The translations under genes and the position numbers were made by a program. From assembly GCF_036370855.1 (NCBI RefSeq), contig NC_088117.1, positions 7,998,001-8,062,000 on the forward strand: a DNA stretch of 64,000 bases. Direction: 5' to 3'. Origin of the DNA: Dromaius novaehollandiae. Lineage: Eukaryota > Chordata > Aves > Casuariiformes > Dromaiidae. Below are positions 12,131 through 25,600 of the stretch, piece by piece (positions within the stretch are counted from its first letter, which is position 1; each line of letters starts with the position of its first letter). Under the pieces are notes generated by a model. That model searched no databases, was not told the DNA's origin, and was given only the letters and a program-made list of their open reading frames with translations.

Positions 12131-13535
12131 GTCAGGCAGTTTGTTTATTGGCAAATAAGTGCTGAAAACCATGAGCCCTACATACACAGGTGCTCTGTGC
12201 CCTGTTACATTAGAGTGGTCACAATACCATGGGGAAAAGTGCAAAAGATCAATAAACAAGCAAAGGTAGTGTCTGACATACCGAGAGGAGGGTAGTGAAC
12301 AGAGAACTTGGTGCAGGTGAGTGTTTCTCTTCAATCCAGCTTGAGTTGAAAACTAGTTACATAGCAGTTGGAGTCCTTTAGTTGAGCTCTAGCTCAGAGA
12401 CTCCTAATAGGATTAAAAGGCATCCGCACCCAACCGCTCTCCCTTTGAGCTAGGCCACCACCACCGCCAAGGGCAGCTTCGATTGTTTAATGGGGAAGAG
12501 GGTGAGAAAAGCAGAATCATAGTTGCCTCTGTGTACGGCCAAGAATGGCTTCTTGTTGGAGACACAAGAGCAAGTGGGACTACCCCGTACTGTACTAGGA
12601 TGCACCAGGTCTGTTCACTGCTGCGATGGGAGGGGAAAGTATTAGTTAAATCAGTGATCTAGGGGGAAAATAAAGTCAGGCTAAAACATCAGCCTGGAAC
12701 AAACACACTGAAAGAAGAGCCTGGACAATTAACACAGGGAGCAAAGCTTGTAAAAAGGCTTGTAAACTCTTTGCAGTCCACGAGCAGTTTTTCAGAGGAA
12801 ATGCAAGCAAGATGCATGGTCCCTTGCGCTGAGGTTTCATTCTTGACATACAGGCCCTATGTTTTTGGGTTGGTCTTCTCAACCAAGTTTCCTTCCGGCT
12901 TCCCAGCCCAGTTCTACATTGAAGCCATCAGGCACCGCTAGCAGTAAGCATGGCTCTTAAAGCCTTGCATTACTGTTCTTCCACAGGTGAGCAAGATGGT
13001 TCTGTTCAACGGGCTTTTAACTCTTAAATTCAGCTTCCTTTCCTTAACAGTTAGAATATGTCAGAGGGTTTGTGGGACACTTCCCCACGGGAATGCTTGA
13101 TGATTTGATTCAGGCATTTCTACTGCAGAACAGAGGATGGGAGGGGGAGACGGGCACTAACCAACACCAAACACAAGGGGAGTGTAACAAACTCCATGAG
13201 CAGCTGCTGAAGGAGACAGTTTGCTGGCCCTGGGAATGCCACTGCAATAAACAAGACTAGGGTAGGGTAGAAAAAGAAAATCAAGGAATCTTGCATCATC
13301 AAGATTAACCTCAAAGCAGGCTGCACTGGTGGTTAGTGAATTCAATCCTGGGTGCCATGAGCCCTTTCCCCAAACCCTACTGTAACAGTTTTACCACTTC
13401 TTTCCCACAATTCCCACATTAGCAATGGAGTGTCAACCCTGAAGAGAGCAATGGTCTCTGATGAAGAAATCCGCATTAGAAGTGCCAGGAGATGAGGGGT
13501 GCATTCTGCTTGTACATTCTTCTTCCTGGAGACAT
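12130..13535 (-). other. SH3GLB2: SH3GLB2 3' untranslated region (approximate)
   Basis: This is downstream of the TAA on the minus strand. An AATAAA on the minus strand (TTTATT at 12144-12149 on plus) would place cleavage near 12120-12135; an ATTAAA at 12491-12486 is a weaker earlier option. No conserved frame is seen. Confidence 0.55.
12144..12149 (-). promoter_or_regulatory. SH3GLB2: Candidate poly(A) signal AATAAA for SH3GLB2
   Basis: This is the only canonical AATAAA on the minus strand that I see between the stop codon and 12100, about 1.39 kb after the stop. Confidence 0.5.
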
Positions 13536-13643
13536 TTAACTTAACAGTTCCAAGTAAGTGACAGGAACTTTTCCTTTCTGGTTCCCTCTTTCCCCGATGA
13601 GCCAATCTGGGTCCATGCCTGGCAGGCTGTACACAGTAATCAT
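13536..13643 (-). CDS. SH3GLB2: SH3GLB2 coding exon 11 with stop
   Basis: Residues 368-402, MITVYSLPGMDPDWLIGERG then NQKGKVPVTYLELLS, followed by TAA at 13538-13536. It completes the SH3 domain with the conserved Trp and Tyr of the ligand groove. The acceptor is cccag. Confidence 0.97.
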   Translation of the reverse strand: MITVYSLPGMDPDWLIGERGNQKGKVPVTYLELLS

Positions 13644-16600
13644 CTGGGGAGAGAAGACAGCATCAGACAGGACCTTATTCTGCAGACACAGCCAAGACAG
13701 CCAGTCAGATGGGTACTAAAAGAATAAGTTAATTCTTGAAGCTCATTTAGCAGGGATCTGTGCCCTTTCCCTGGAGCCTCCCTGGAGCTAGTCCCAGCTA
13801 TATCAGAAGATCTACAGGAATCCATCCGGTGATGTTCCAGCTGCCTTTTCATTCTCTGAAGTGGCCTAAGGTATTCTTTGATACAGGGTGGCTTAATGTT
13901 GCTGTGTCATCCCTTCTGAACACAGAAATTCAGTCTAGTCACCGAAAGACCTTGGAATTTGCTGAATTGCCTTTGTTCTCACTATGATTAGATCAGGCTC
14001 TAGCCAGTAGCTTATCCCATTCTACTCGCATATAAGCTACCTAGGTTTGAGAGTCCCCGTGAAGATACTAGATGCTGGGCAGAGTATTTTGTTAGCTGGG
14101 TAGAGTTAGACTCCAGAAGGAACAGAAAAGTTACTGTGGTAATATTCTTAAATACCAAATGGCTATGAACACAAGCTCGGTGCAACTAAGAATGGATACT
14201 AGTATCAAGGAAGAGATTCTACTGGCAGTTCCATAAAACATGATTTTTTAGGGGCAGGAAAAGTAACCAAGACCTTGTTGAGCCTACCACTGGGCTGCTA
14301 AAATAAATAAATAAATAAGGTGCTACCAACCTCATCTGCAAGAAGTGCCAGTTCACTGCTGTCAGCTGCTTCATAGTCGTAGAGGACTCTGGCCTTCCGT
14401 GTCCCGCTGGCAGGAGGCTTGACTTCATTTGGGTTCAGCACACCCTCTGCCACAGTATTAGGCACCCCGACAATTGTGGGCACAACTGGAATGGTAGGCA
14501 CAGCAGGGACGGTAGCAGCAGCAACAGCTGGAGGAGAGGTAGCAGCTGCAGGAGATGTGGATTCTGCATTGCCTACGAATGTGCCTGAAAATCTTACACA
14601 GGAGAGAGAAGAAAAAAAGGTTCAGCAAGGCTCTAGTACGAGGAACCAGGAAAGAGCTACACTGCAGAGGAAACAATGCTCAAGAGTTCCAGCTGCCAGC
14701 TACAACAGGTCTATGCTGCCCTTCAAATGGGGAAGGACACTTGGTACTCAGGACCTGAGACTATCCAACAGGTACTATTTGCCTGCTTAATTTTCTTCCA
14801 GTATCCTGTAACAAGACTGGTACCTGACTTGCAGCTGATGAGTTGCCTACTCAGGTCACACTTAAAAGGAGCGTTATGCTTTACCAAAGTCACATGCGGA
14901 CAGCTTTTGTTTCTATTAGAGGTGCGCTACGCCATTATAGCATACCTAGATCCAGAGCAGAAGTGCAGTTGTGTCCACAGGAGCCACTGACAGTGGTGGC
15001 TGGAGAGGGCTGGCCAGAGGATATCCCCGCATTTGAGTAGGAGACTGTGGCACAGCACAGAGGCGGGTCTGGGTAGGTGCTATTCTTGGCTCTGCAGCTG
15101 TCTTACTGAGTCCCTTGTGCTGTGTGTCCTGGCTCTGCTCTCGCATGTTCTGTCTTATCTGTTTAGCCTGCCAGTTCCTCAGGACAGGGACCATCATTGT
15201 TGCTGTTAAGCTGGACACCATGCTTGGAGGCTCCTAGGCTTTCTGGGATCTCTAAGTAGAGATAGTAACTGAATCAGGTCTTGTTTATTTGTAGATTCCC
15301 CTTTCTGGACTAGTGCAGTGCAGCTGCTCCCCTTGCTGGCCTTTGTAGCCAGTCTGCAGAGACCAGTCCTAGTACTGTGTCCTCAAAAGCTGCTGGTCCC
15401 TGTGAGGGTTAGAGCAGTCACACTGGCTGAGAAAAGAGCTCTTAGAGCCTGTTCTGTGCGACATTTTACTTACATTTCTCCTTTGGAACTGCAAGCATGG
15501 AAAGGAAAGCAAGAGTAGTGAGCGGTCACAAAAAGGCAACGGCCCCTCCTCGGTACGATTGCCATGCAGATGTAATCAGGTAACAGACAAAATAGCCCTA
15601 CCCACCCCCACGAGACGTGCAGCCAGTGGCACAGAATTAGTTACTGCTGCTGCTGATCACTCAGGCTTGTTGCTTGGCAGCAGGAATTTATCTCCATTGT
15701 GATTTAATTAAGAGGAGGAATGTTCTGACTGTCTTGCCTTCATGTGTTTAAATGAACACATAAAACCCAGATGAATCCCATGGCTCTAAATGCAATAGTA
15801 AAGGGATTGGTCACTGTTCCCTAAGCTCAGGAGCTTCGACAGGGCTTTCAAGCTTCTGTCCAATGTTATGATGGGGGATGGGGGTAGGTCTGAACTAGTG
15901 GTAAGTGGATGAGAGAACTAACCCTTACAGAAGAGCACTGCCTTGTCTCACCTGCCCAGTTGCTTCTGCAGGTCCAGCATGTACTGGTAACACTGAGCAT
16001 AGTAGTTGGTCTGAGACTCCACAAACTCATGGAGACAGCGAAGATGATTCACCTGGAAGGAGAAGGGCCATTAGCTGATCTGTGAGTTTGGGGGCTGGGG
16101 CGGCAGAAGCCTCTTCCTGTAGCTACTATCTACCCCCAAGGGAAGCAGACTCATGCAGGCCAGTATTTAGAAGAGCTACTTGGTTGGCTTGAACGCACGC
16201 ATTTGTCAAATCTGGGGATGCTGCATAGGCCCAGGGTGACCTTAGAGAGGAGGCTTCTCCTGGTGCTCTGATAACACCTGTGTGGCTAGCCCACAGCTCT
16301 AGTGAGGCAAGAACAAGGTTCTTCTAGCTCGGAAATGCACTGAGGACTGCAGAACTGCTGGCATCACAGTTGCACTACTCGTGCATGCCTCTATGCTTGC
16401 TCTTTGAGCTATGCAGCTCATATGAGGAGGTTGCATCCAAGTTTATGACCTCTTCTACCTCTGCTCCCAACATAGGCCTCATCATCTTCTTGGCATCCTT
16501 CTAGAAATGAGCTGGGAGTCACTGCAGTCCTTGTAACCTGTACCCACCCCTTAACCTAGGAAGACTCACATGTGTGCTGTTGATCCCCTCTAGCAGGAGA

Positions 16601-19600
16601 CGTGTCACCTCTGCCTGTCGATCAAACTCAGTCTGAGTGAGCCGCAGCTCGTGTTCGGCCTGCAAGATAAAGCACAAGGGGCTCAAGACAGCACAAGGCA
16701 GGGACGCCCGTGCTGCCTCTTCCAGACAGAGGCAACCCCCCCCCCCTCCTTTTTCGGCACTGAGACAAGGGTGCTGTTGGTTCAGTAGGATCCATATGCA
16801 CCTGCAATACTGAACAACAGTCACAGACACCCTGGGTTGGGATCCCAGGGATCTCTGGCTGTATTTCAACTTGATTCCTCCTTGATCCCACATGTGATCC
16901 ACTGCTGTTCATGGAATGGTAGCTGAAGACGGATGCATCAAGCTGAGAAGCTCCTACCCTTGCACAACCAGAGCATGAAGATGAAGAGGCTTTATCATTC
17001 CTGAGGTATGTGGAAGGCCAGTCCCATGCCACCACCTGACCCATTACTGTCTGCTATAGGAGTCCCCCTGGAACTGGACAGCCAGTGCTGCCCATCACTA
17101 GCTGTCCTCTCCAGAGGGGTCATTGGGATCAGGACAGTCGTCCCAGCCAGCATGCCCACGAGGCTGGTGCTGCAGAGTATTGTGCAGCTCTCCTTGAACC
17201 CCTCGCCTATGCCTGTAGACTTAGCGAATGTGAAAGTCTCCCCAAGTTTCTCTCCAAAAGTTGCACTTTTGCCATTTTCTTTTAAATTACCACAGAACAC
17301 AGGCTGAGGCCAGGGAGCATTTACCAAATGGGTGTTACTAACTACACTGCAACGGAGATGACCGTCTCATTCCAACTCCAATCTAAGGCTCTCCTTTGAA
17401 GCTTATTTTGGGCTAAAAGGAGTTAAACAATGGTTATTAAAAGGCAGCTATGAAGCAGACATCAGGAATTCAAAGAAAGATTGACACTTGAGACCCTCTT
17501 TACGAAGCAGATAAAACACCTCTCCCACACCGGCAGACAGTGTATTTATATTACGGCACTTCTGCAGTACCAGAATACCCAGATGGCTCCTTGCAAAGAG
17601 AAAAGCTCCAGAAGTGTTAGAGCAGTCAGATGCTCTAGTGCCTGCTCTCCCCTCCCCACTGCCAGAGGGAAAGGGGTGGCAAACAGGCACAGCTCTCTCT
17701 AGCATGCATCATTCCTTAAGAGCACCATGTGGAACATGCCACTTTCCTCTTAGGATACGGCTGTTCCCTTAGGCTGACAGCACTATTGCTGAAGCAATAG
17801 TTGCAGTTCATTAACTGTAAACTATCCATTAAGCTACAGTTTACAGGGGAAGAGCAGTAGGGGGGTCTCTGTCCCCCTTCCTTCCCCTCCTCCAGTGGTG
17901 TGCAGCCTGCCTCGGTGCAGTGGCTCTTGCGTGGCTCCAGCTGTGGCACCTTTTGCTGGCTTGGAAATGCCCTGATCGTTCTGGCACAGGAGTGGTTTGT
18001 CTGGAATTGCCCCCAGAGAGCTAATTCAGACCAACCGATAGCCTCAGAGCAGAGGCCACATCGCAGCGGTGTTTCTGAGCAGGGTCACCTTACAGGAGTC
18101 CCAGTCTTCTCAGGTGGGCAAGCGAGAGGAGCTGCTGTGGGCCATTTTGCCTCATATCTCACGTTACCAGTACTGTGGGACAGCTAGGCTGGAACAAAGA
18201 AATGCTTTCACTGTCTTTTAATCAGATTTTTATCTATTTTAAGCTACAACTGATCTATTTTCTTGCATCCTCTGTGTGGAAGGGATTATTTAAGGGAGGG
18301 GGGGACCTAACAGGAAACATCAGTACAATGCCTTATTAAGCACAGAGATTTTTTGCTCCAGTGAGCAGGGAATTCTGTAGTGGCAGAGCTGTTGGAAACT
18401 GGTTGTGACAGGCAGACCCAGCTCCATTTGCCGCTGCCTGGGCTGTGACCCGTTGCCTCTCTCTGCTAGCTCCGAGTTACAGGATGTGCTTTCCCATATA
18501 GCCAGCACTGGATGGTGACCTGGGAGGTCCCTTCCAGTCTTGTGCTGCTCCAACACACTGAGAAGTTTGCTGACTCCATCAGCACTTTGGTCTGCTCCAC
18601 CCAGGGCCGGAGGAGCAGGGCCTTGCATACTTATAGCTGACGCCCATCAGCCCATTTGTTTGAGGTACTGGAGAAGGATCTAAAGTACAGGGTGAGCTGG
18701 TTCAGAAACAGCCAGTCTGCTTCCATGATGCATTTAGACTAAGGCAGTAGTAGGTTATCATGCACAGCATGCAGGAACGTGCCGTTCTACCACCTTGCAG
18801 TTCAGGCTAGCAGCTGCTGAGTGTCTTTGAGGTATGAAAGGCAATGGGATCCCAGAAGCCCCGTACCATGCCAGAACTCCCCACAGAGCTCACCATGGTC
18901 TCTAGTCCACTAGCAGCCCGTCATCCACCTTCATGGATGGAGAGTCACACTGCCCTTGGGGAATCCGGAAAGTAAACAAGATCTGGGGCTTGGCCTTGAT
19001 GGATCCACTCAGAAGTGAGCGCAGCTCACCCAGAGTCAGCTCCAAGACAGGCTCTGAACCTCCCACCCTCAGCTGGGGCTGTTCGTGGGGAGACCCTTCC
19101 TCCGTGCTTCAGCTCTGCTCAGAGCTTTTACTCAGACCCTGGGACAAGCAGGCAAGGGGCTACTAGAGGCTAATGCAAGGCACATGCAAATCAGAGCAGG
19201 CAGGGCCTTTGCTACAGGAGCGGAGCTGAATCACCGTTGCGGTGCATCAGCTCTGCTCCCAAGTCACTGGCACAGGGCTCTCAGAGCTGCCTTTTATTAC
19301 ACACACACGCGCCTGGTTCGCCTGGGAAGTCTCTCACACTAGATACAGCCAAATGGCCCAGGGGCACGGCTCTTCCCAATCTGCTATCAGAATCAGATCG
19401 AATGTTACAGCTTGAAAATCAGGAGCGGGGCCGACAACAGCAATATCCCATTGATCCTCTCCCTGCATATGTGCACGTACACATGCAGGGAGGCGTTTGC
19501 AGCACCTCCCACCCCTAATGCCACTGGCACACCCAGAAGGTTTGAGCACCGTTTTCAGCTGGATACTTACTTTTTCCACCTCGTCGCTCCAAAGCTGTGG

Positions 19601-22600
19601 GGGCCACAGAGCAACAGGAAAGGAGATCAGTGTTGGAGACGTCGAGAAGCACTCAGCATTAACACCAGTTGGCAAGGACGCTCCGTGGACGCAGCAGGCC
19701 AACTCCGGGAACAAGCTAGCCCTTCACCCAGCAGCAGCTGCCAGCTCTATGCTCCCTCACCTCATTCCTGCACCCCTGAGCTCAGTTTTGCAGTGGGAGA
19801 GCAAGTCTGTGCTGCTGGAGCCAGTGCTCCAGCTCTGCTCCCTGCCAGCGTTTTCACAATAACCCCATTCAATGGCCTCCAGGAAGAACAGGATTAAGCA
19901 GCAGCTGTGCAGGGAGCACAAGCTGCCCAGGAGTTCTCCGAATGGCCTGCAGAGGTGGTGTGAAGAACAGCCCTTCTTGTAAGCTTGGGGAGAGGCAGGC
20001 AGGCTGCTTGAGCCCACAGCAGGGCAGGATGGCTCACACAGCCTGGCAGATGCTACCATAATCCAGACAGAGGCCAGCATTCCTCACCCACTGGTCTAGA
20101 GAGCTCAGGTTAAGGGGATCTTAATCCAGCTAGCCCACAGCTACCCAGTGGGCATGTTTAGCTACAGGAAGATGGAAGGTGTAGCTGGATGTGGCCTCCG
20201 AGCCATACAAAACATCTTCAAGCTACTCTCTCTGCTTTCTGCCCTGGAGGCTTTCTTCTAGCCCTGCCCATGCAGGCAGGGGTGTCTGCCCTACATCTGA
20301 GGGTGGGCAGCTAATGCTTGGACATGGTCCCCCCAGCAAAAGTCTCCCATCCCCTTGCAGCATCACCCACAAGAGAATATTGGGGCAGTGCAACGCTGCC
20401 AGCTGCTTGCTGGGATCTGGCTCCAGGACATGAAACAATCGACAACAAAAAAAGTCACGCACAGCGCTGGGAAAGGGAGAGAAGAGGCAGAAAAACACAC
20501 TGATCCTTCCCAGAGGGTCCTCGGCCAGGCCTTTCCTCAACAGACAACTCCCCTCAGCCCTGGCCCCAGTGAAGAGGAAATCACTATGGATCAACTGGAA
20601 GTGCACCAACCTGCTGACTACACCCCACATCAGTGGGACAGGGGAGATGGCCTCCCTAAGGCTCTCAACTTCACCCTCAGATGTCACCTTCTGTCACCTT
20701 TGCAGGTCAAAAGTCCACCATGGCACAGTTGTACCTGTGTTGCAGACACCTGGGAGCTGTTGCTGCTTGCCCTATCAGCACCAGCAGAGCCCCAGTGGAC
20801 AGCACAAAGCTGTAGAAGCACCAACCAGAGCTGCAGCTCTGGGATGATGTGTGGTTCTCCCCACCTCTGTGCTGCCCTCCATGGAGACAGGGGCTACAGT
20901 CCTAAGCCACCCTACCTGAGTAATGCCCTCCACCAGCACAGGGAAAGGGACCACATGCTGGATGTTGTGGTGGTGGAGGGAGAATAGGCTCTGTTTAGGC
21001 CCAGGATCTCCCTGCTGAGCCTTGCTGGGGTTCACTCACCAGCAATAGCCCTCAGGTGGGCTGAAGTAGCCTCAGGTGCAGCAGCTTTGGCCAGGCAATA
21101 TAAGGATCATCTGCAGGTGCTGCCTGCATTAGTGAATGGCTGAAACAGGAAGTGGTTATGTGGGACTTTGGCATCCTCGGTTCCTGTTTTGGCTCCTATT
21201 CTGTGGCCTGCGGCTCAGTTCCTGAGGTACGTAGCCTGTTTGGCACCTCTTCCTTACCTGAGTGGAGTTACTGTAGCCAGTTCCCATCTAATCTAGCAAG
21301 CTGTCCCTGTTGCAGTGCTAAGGTAGCTGTGTACTGAGGCTAGATGTTTTCCAACTTGTAGATGGATGTTTTGTCATTGCAAGCCAGAAGTGGGCTCAAA
21401 TAAGGTCCAGGCAATTTCAGCCATGCTTGGGGATGCAACCCCCTTACCCTTCTCAGCATAAGAGCCCCTCCTGAAGAAGGGACATGGTGGAAAGATCCTC
21501 ATAGGCAGCTGAGAAGCAGGTTCTAGCCTGAACTGCTGCTCTGGTACCTCAGTCCCTGTGGTGCTTTCAGGTAGTTTTGCTTTGCCAAGCTCTATCCCTG
21601 GGTTAAGGCACTGTGTGGCTCTAGTCAGAAGTACTTCAGAGAGCTTGTGAAACAAAACAGGGCCATGACCTGCATCTTTTCTGTCTTCTTCCACCCCAGG
21701 CCTCATCTTAAGCCAGAGGAACCCTCTTTAAAGTACTCAATATGCTTTTCTTGGAATCATTCCTAGGAATTTAGAGCACAGCAAGGGGCAGGGTCTGAGG
21801 GAAAGGAATACTTAGGCTTATGCAGCCCACGTATACTCTCTTACACAGCAACAAAAGGTCAGTGTGGGGGAGAGGAGAAATGGCTCCTCAGCCTCCAACT
21901 CATACACAACTGGGCTGAGACAAGGTCCCTCCTTGACTCTAGGTGTATCCATTTCTAAGCCTTCACATTACAGAAGACAAATAAAACCTTGTTATCCACC
22001 TCTCCAAAAGTCAAGATAAGTTTAGAATTGAAATCTGAGTTCAGCTGGCCCTGCCCAGTGTTTAGAGGACATGGGCCAGGAAACAGCTGACCTGTTTGCT
22101 CACCTGCAAGACAAAGTTGTTACCTGGACATAAGCAATCCCTCCCTTCAGAAGGGAACAGAGCTCAAAAGTAAGGTTAGCAGCAACCACTGCTCTACAAT
22201 CTCAGTGCGTACTGACAGCCAAGTAGCAAGTAGCACAATGGACTCTGGCCTGGAAGAAAAGCAGAGCAACAGTATGAAGAGCTCCTACCCTGCTGCAGTG
22301 CCTGGCCCTTTGGGATGAATGCTGGGATTAGAGAGCTTGTTGCAAAGTAGTTCTGCCACAAATCTGGGGAGCAGTCTGGGCCCAGCTCATTTTTCACTTG
22401 TTAGAGAGATGCCAGTTTTACCTCAGTCACCCCTGCTCATGCAGACTGGGTCCAAGGTGGCACTTTGACCACTGACTGCAGCCTCTAAAGGAGGTAGTTT
22501 TGGAAGCCACAAGGACTACTACTGGCTAGGGTGTTTGCCACAAGGACTCCTGATAGAGGTACTGCAACCAATAAGTGATCAAGGTCAGTGTTGACTGCTT

Positions 22601-25600
22601 ATCTAGAGCAAGTCTGTGTCCTAGAGCCCTGCCTGGAGTTCACTGACCCCTGTCATTGTTGCTGCCAGAGCTTCCCTAGCAGGGCTCTAAAGACTGACCA
22701 CTCGACTGGGCAGAGATCTACCAGGGTAGACACTTGTAGGCTTAAAAAAAGAAAATCCATTTCCTATGTTGTGTTACTGTACTTGGCATCTGCTCCCCAA
22801 GACAGCTCTATAATACAGCAGACAAACTTGCAGTTAGGTGGCCACTAGAGATGTAAAAGCTCAAGTGAGCATTTGCATACACTGCAAGATGCTGCATGTT
22901 ACTAATGCTTGTTTTCAAGTCTGTTTTAGAAAGATTCAGGAGATCAGCAGGCTACATTGATCTAATCAGAGCTATTCAGAGGCAAGGAAAGCCTAGTTTC
23001 TCTCCCCTCTTTCTCTTAGAGCTCTGTTTTAGTCCATTACTGCAATACCTCTACTGTCCTTGGAACAGACCTCTTCCCAGCAGAGAAGGCAGAGCCACAG
23101 GGTGATTGCTAACTGCTGTGCTAGAAGAGGTGGAGACTGAGCAATTGCTGCAGCATCCCCCAGTAACAGCTTCTTTCTAAGGAGCCTTGTCACCCAGCCA
23201 GTCATGCTTTTTTTTTTTTTTTTTTTTTTTTGTGCAAAGCTGTTTCTGATCCCAGTATCACTCTCCAAAAAGGTCAGGACAGATGCCCCTGGGAACTAAC
23301 ACTGATGCTATGAGCCCAGACATGCCTTTCTCCAAACGGGATGTTGCCCATTAACCAAAGCCAACTTGGCTGGGGCTGTCCTTTTCCACATCTGCAGATC
23401 CCCCTCCCCAGCCCTTCTGCCCCCTTATTCCATTAGCAGGCATCAGTGTTGTTCTGAATGCTATTTAGGAAGCAAGATGATCAGTTTTCAACATTTTAAC
23501 GAGAAATGTGACATCATGTAATGGGAAGCCACGAGCACAGCACAAAGTCAATTGCTTGACCACAACCACTCAGTGCAACACACTAGAGATGCAACAGGCT
23601 ATGCACCGCCTGCACGTCTGGCTGTGTTACAGCCACCAAGGGCTGCCACCAGCAGGCTAGGCCCCAAGTTGACAGAAAAATAGACCTCTATTTGCAGAAT
23701 AGATAAGCCTGTATCACCATCCTGCTGGGTTATTGGTACCATGGGTGGCAGAGAGACTCCCTCCACCCTTTCCTTTCTTGATCATTCTCCAAGGCCTCTA
23801 AGCACTGACACTACAGCACTGATCAGGCAATCACACATGTGATGTTACCAGTGTTATGGCTGGAACCACTCAGAAAGGCTAACCTTTCCAATTAGATTTT
23901 CTTCCAATTGCTCCGCTAGCAATAAAAACAGGCACGTTCCCACCGGAAATGGGGAAGAGGTGGAATGGGGAAAGAAAGCCAAACAGCAAAGTGCCAAACC
24001 CTGACACTGCACCCCTGCTGGGGTGGATCTGCATTCTTACGGTTGAGTCAGAGGAATCCTAGGCAGCCCATGTCACATTAAAATGTTGAAAACAGCAGAG
24101 CGCTCTGTCCGAGTTGAAGTCGGGTGAAGAGAGGGGCAGGAAGAGGTCGGAGGGGCAATATCTAGGAGGAGGCAATCTTACCGCTGATGCGCTGGCGGAG
24201 AGAACGTAATTACGAGGTCTAGTCTCCTGAAAGTCAGGCACAGCCTGGGGGGGGAATAGAGTTTCATGTACAAGTCATGCAGAAGAGCCAACAGGAGTCA
24301 GTCGGGCAACAGATGGAGGAGGGGGCCAGTGCTTCCCTGTCTGTGCTGGGAGCGTAGTCCCATTTCCCTGGGGCTGCAGGAGGGAGGTCTCCAAACAGCT
24401 TGGGCAGTGATGCATGGAAACTCCCTCAGGTGGATGCCAGACTTGTGCAAGAAGAGATGGACTGGCTCATGCAGTCACACTGGATTAGTTCCACCCAATA
24501 CTTCAACAGATGTTTCCAGTGTTAGAAACTCTGCCTGTACTTACAGCTATTTGCTCAAACAGTGCCAGAGTGGAGAGGAGACAAACAATCCTGAATGCAT
24601 CTCCCATTCCCTTGCAGCCAGCAGGTTGCTCATCTCATGCTGCCTCAGTTCAGTGGGGAGGACCTTCCTTTCCTTTGCTTCCCACCACTTCCTAAAAGTA
24701 TCCCTGTACAGGGCTTTGGCTTTTAAGTGGACACGTTTACTAGCATCAAAGCATGTTTTCCACAGTGCCTCTTAAAGGCAGAAAATAAACAGGCAGAAGG
24801 GAGACACTGACTCATCTACTTGTTTTTACTCTCACCAAACCTCAGGGCATGTTTCCACCTACCAGACTCAGTTCTATTATTTTCAGCAAGGGCCTTGGCT
24901 TGGCCAAAGCAGATTTAGCCCAAGGCTTTGCTGCTGTCCAAAGACAGCGCACATTTTGCGGTCTAGAGGTCAGAAAACCACCAAGCCACCTTCTCCATAG
25001 CTGAACCTCTGCCCTGGGACAGGAAGGCTTAAGCACTCCAGAGGTTTTCCTCACTGGGAACACAAATGATCCAGTCCACCCCCACAAGCAGTGTGGGTTT
25101 GCTAACCATCATATAACATGGTCTATTCAGCTAAACTCAGCTTAGGCTAGCGTCACCCAAAGAGACAATCCAGCCTGTTTGCTTACATCAGGACTATCAT
25201 CAGTGCAGTGGATCATGGCATGGCCTGGCCCTGGTCAGCTTTCTTTCTGCAGTGAGCTGGGGTGCAAGGCCAGCACACAACCCAGCTGTAACCCCAGTTA
25301 GATCTGTAATCCTCTTGGGCCCCACATTTCCTCTCCCTGGTTAATCTCTGTGCAGCTCACCCAGATCTACTTAAATGAACTGACCTGATTTGCTGGGAGC
25401 TGCAGCAGCCCCAAGCAGCCTGCTGAAATGAGTGACCAGTGTGTGGAAAAGCACTCACAGTCCCAACAAGATGAGATTTTAAACCATGTAGGAGTTTGGG
25501 GGAGGGCAGGAGGAAGGAATATGGAGGAGCAATTCCTATTAAAAGTGAGTATAGGGAGACAAATGCATCAGAGATATTTGAGGCCATTACAGCGAGTAGG

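Noticed and set aside
20355-20987. A 210-codon plus-strand frame in SH3GLB2 intron 6
   Set aside because: There is no recognisable domain, codon pattern or splice context, and overlapping frames of similar length exist on both strands.
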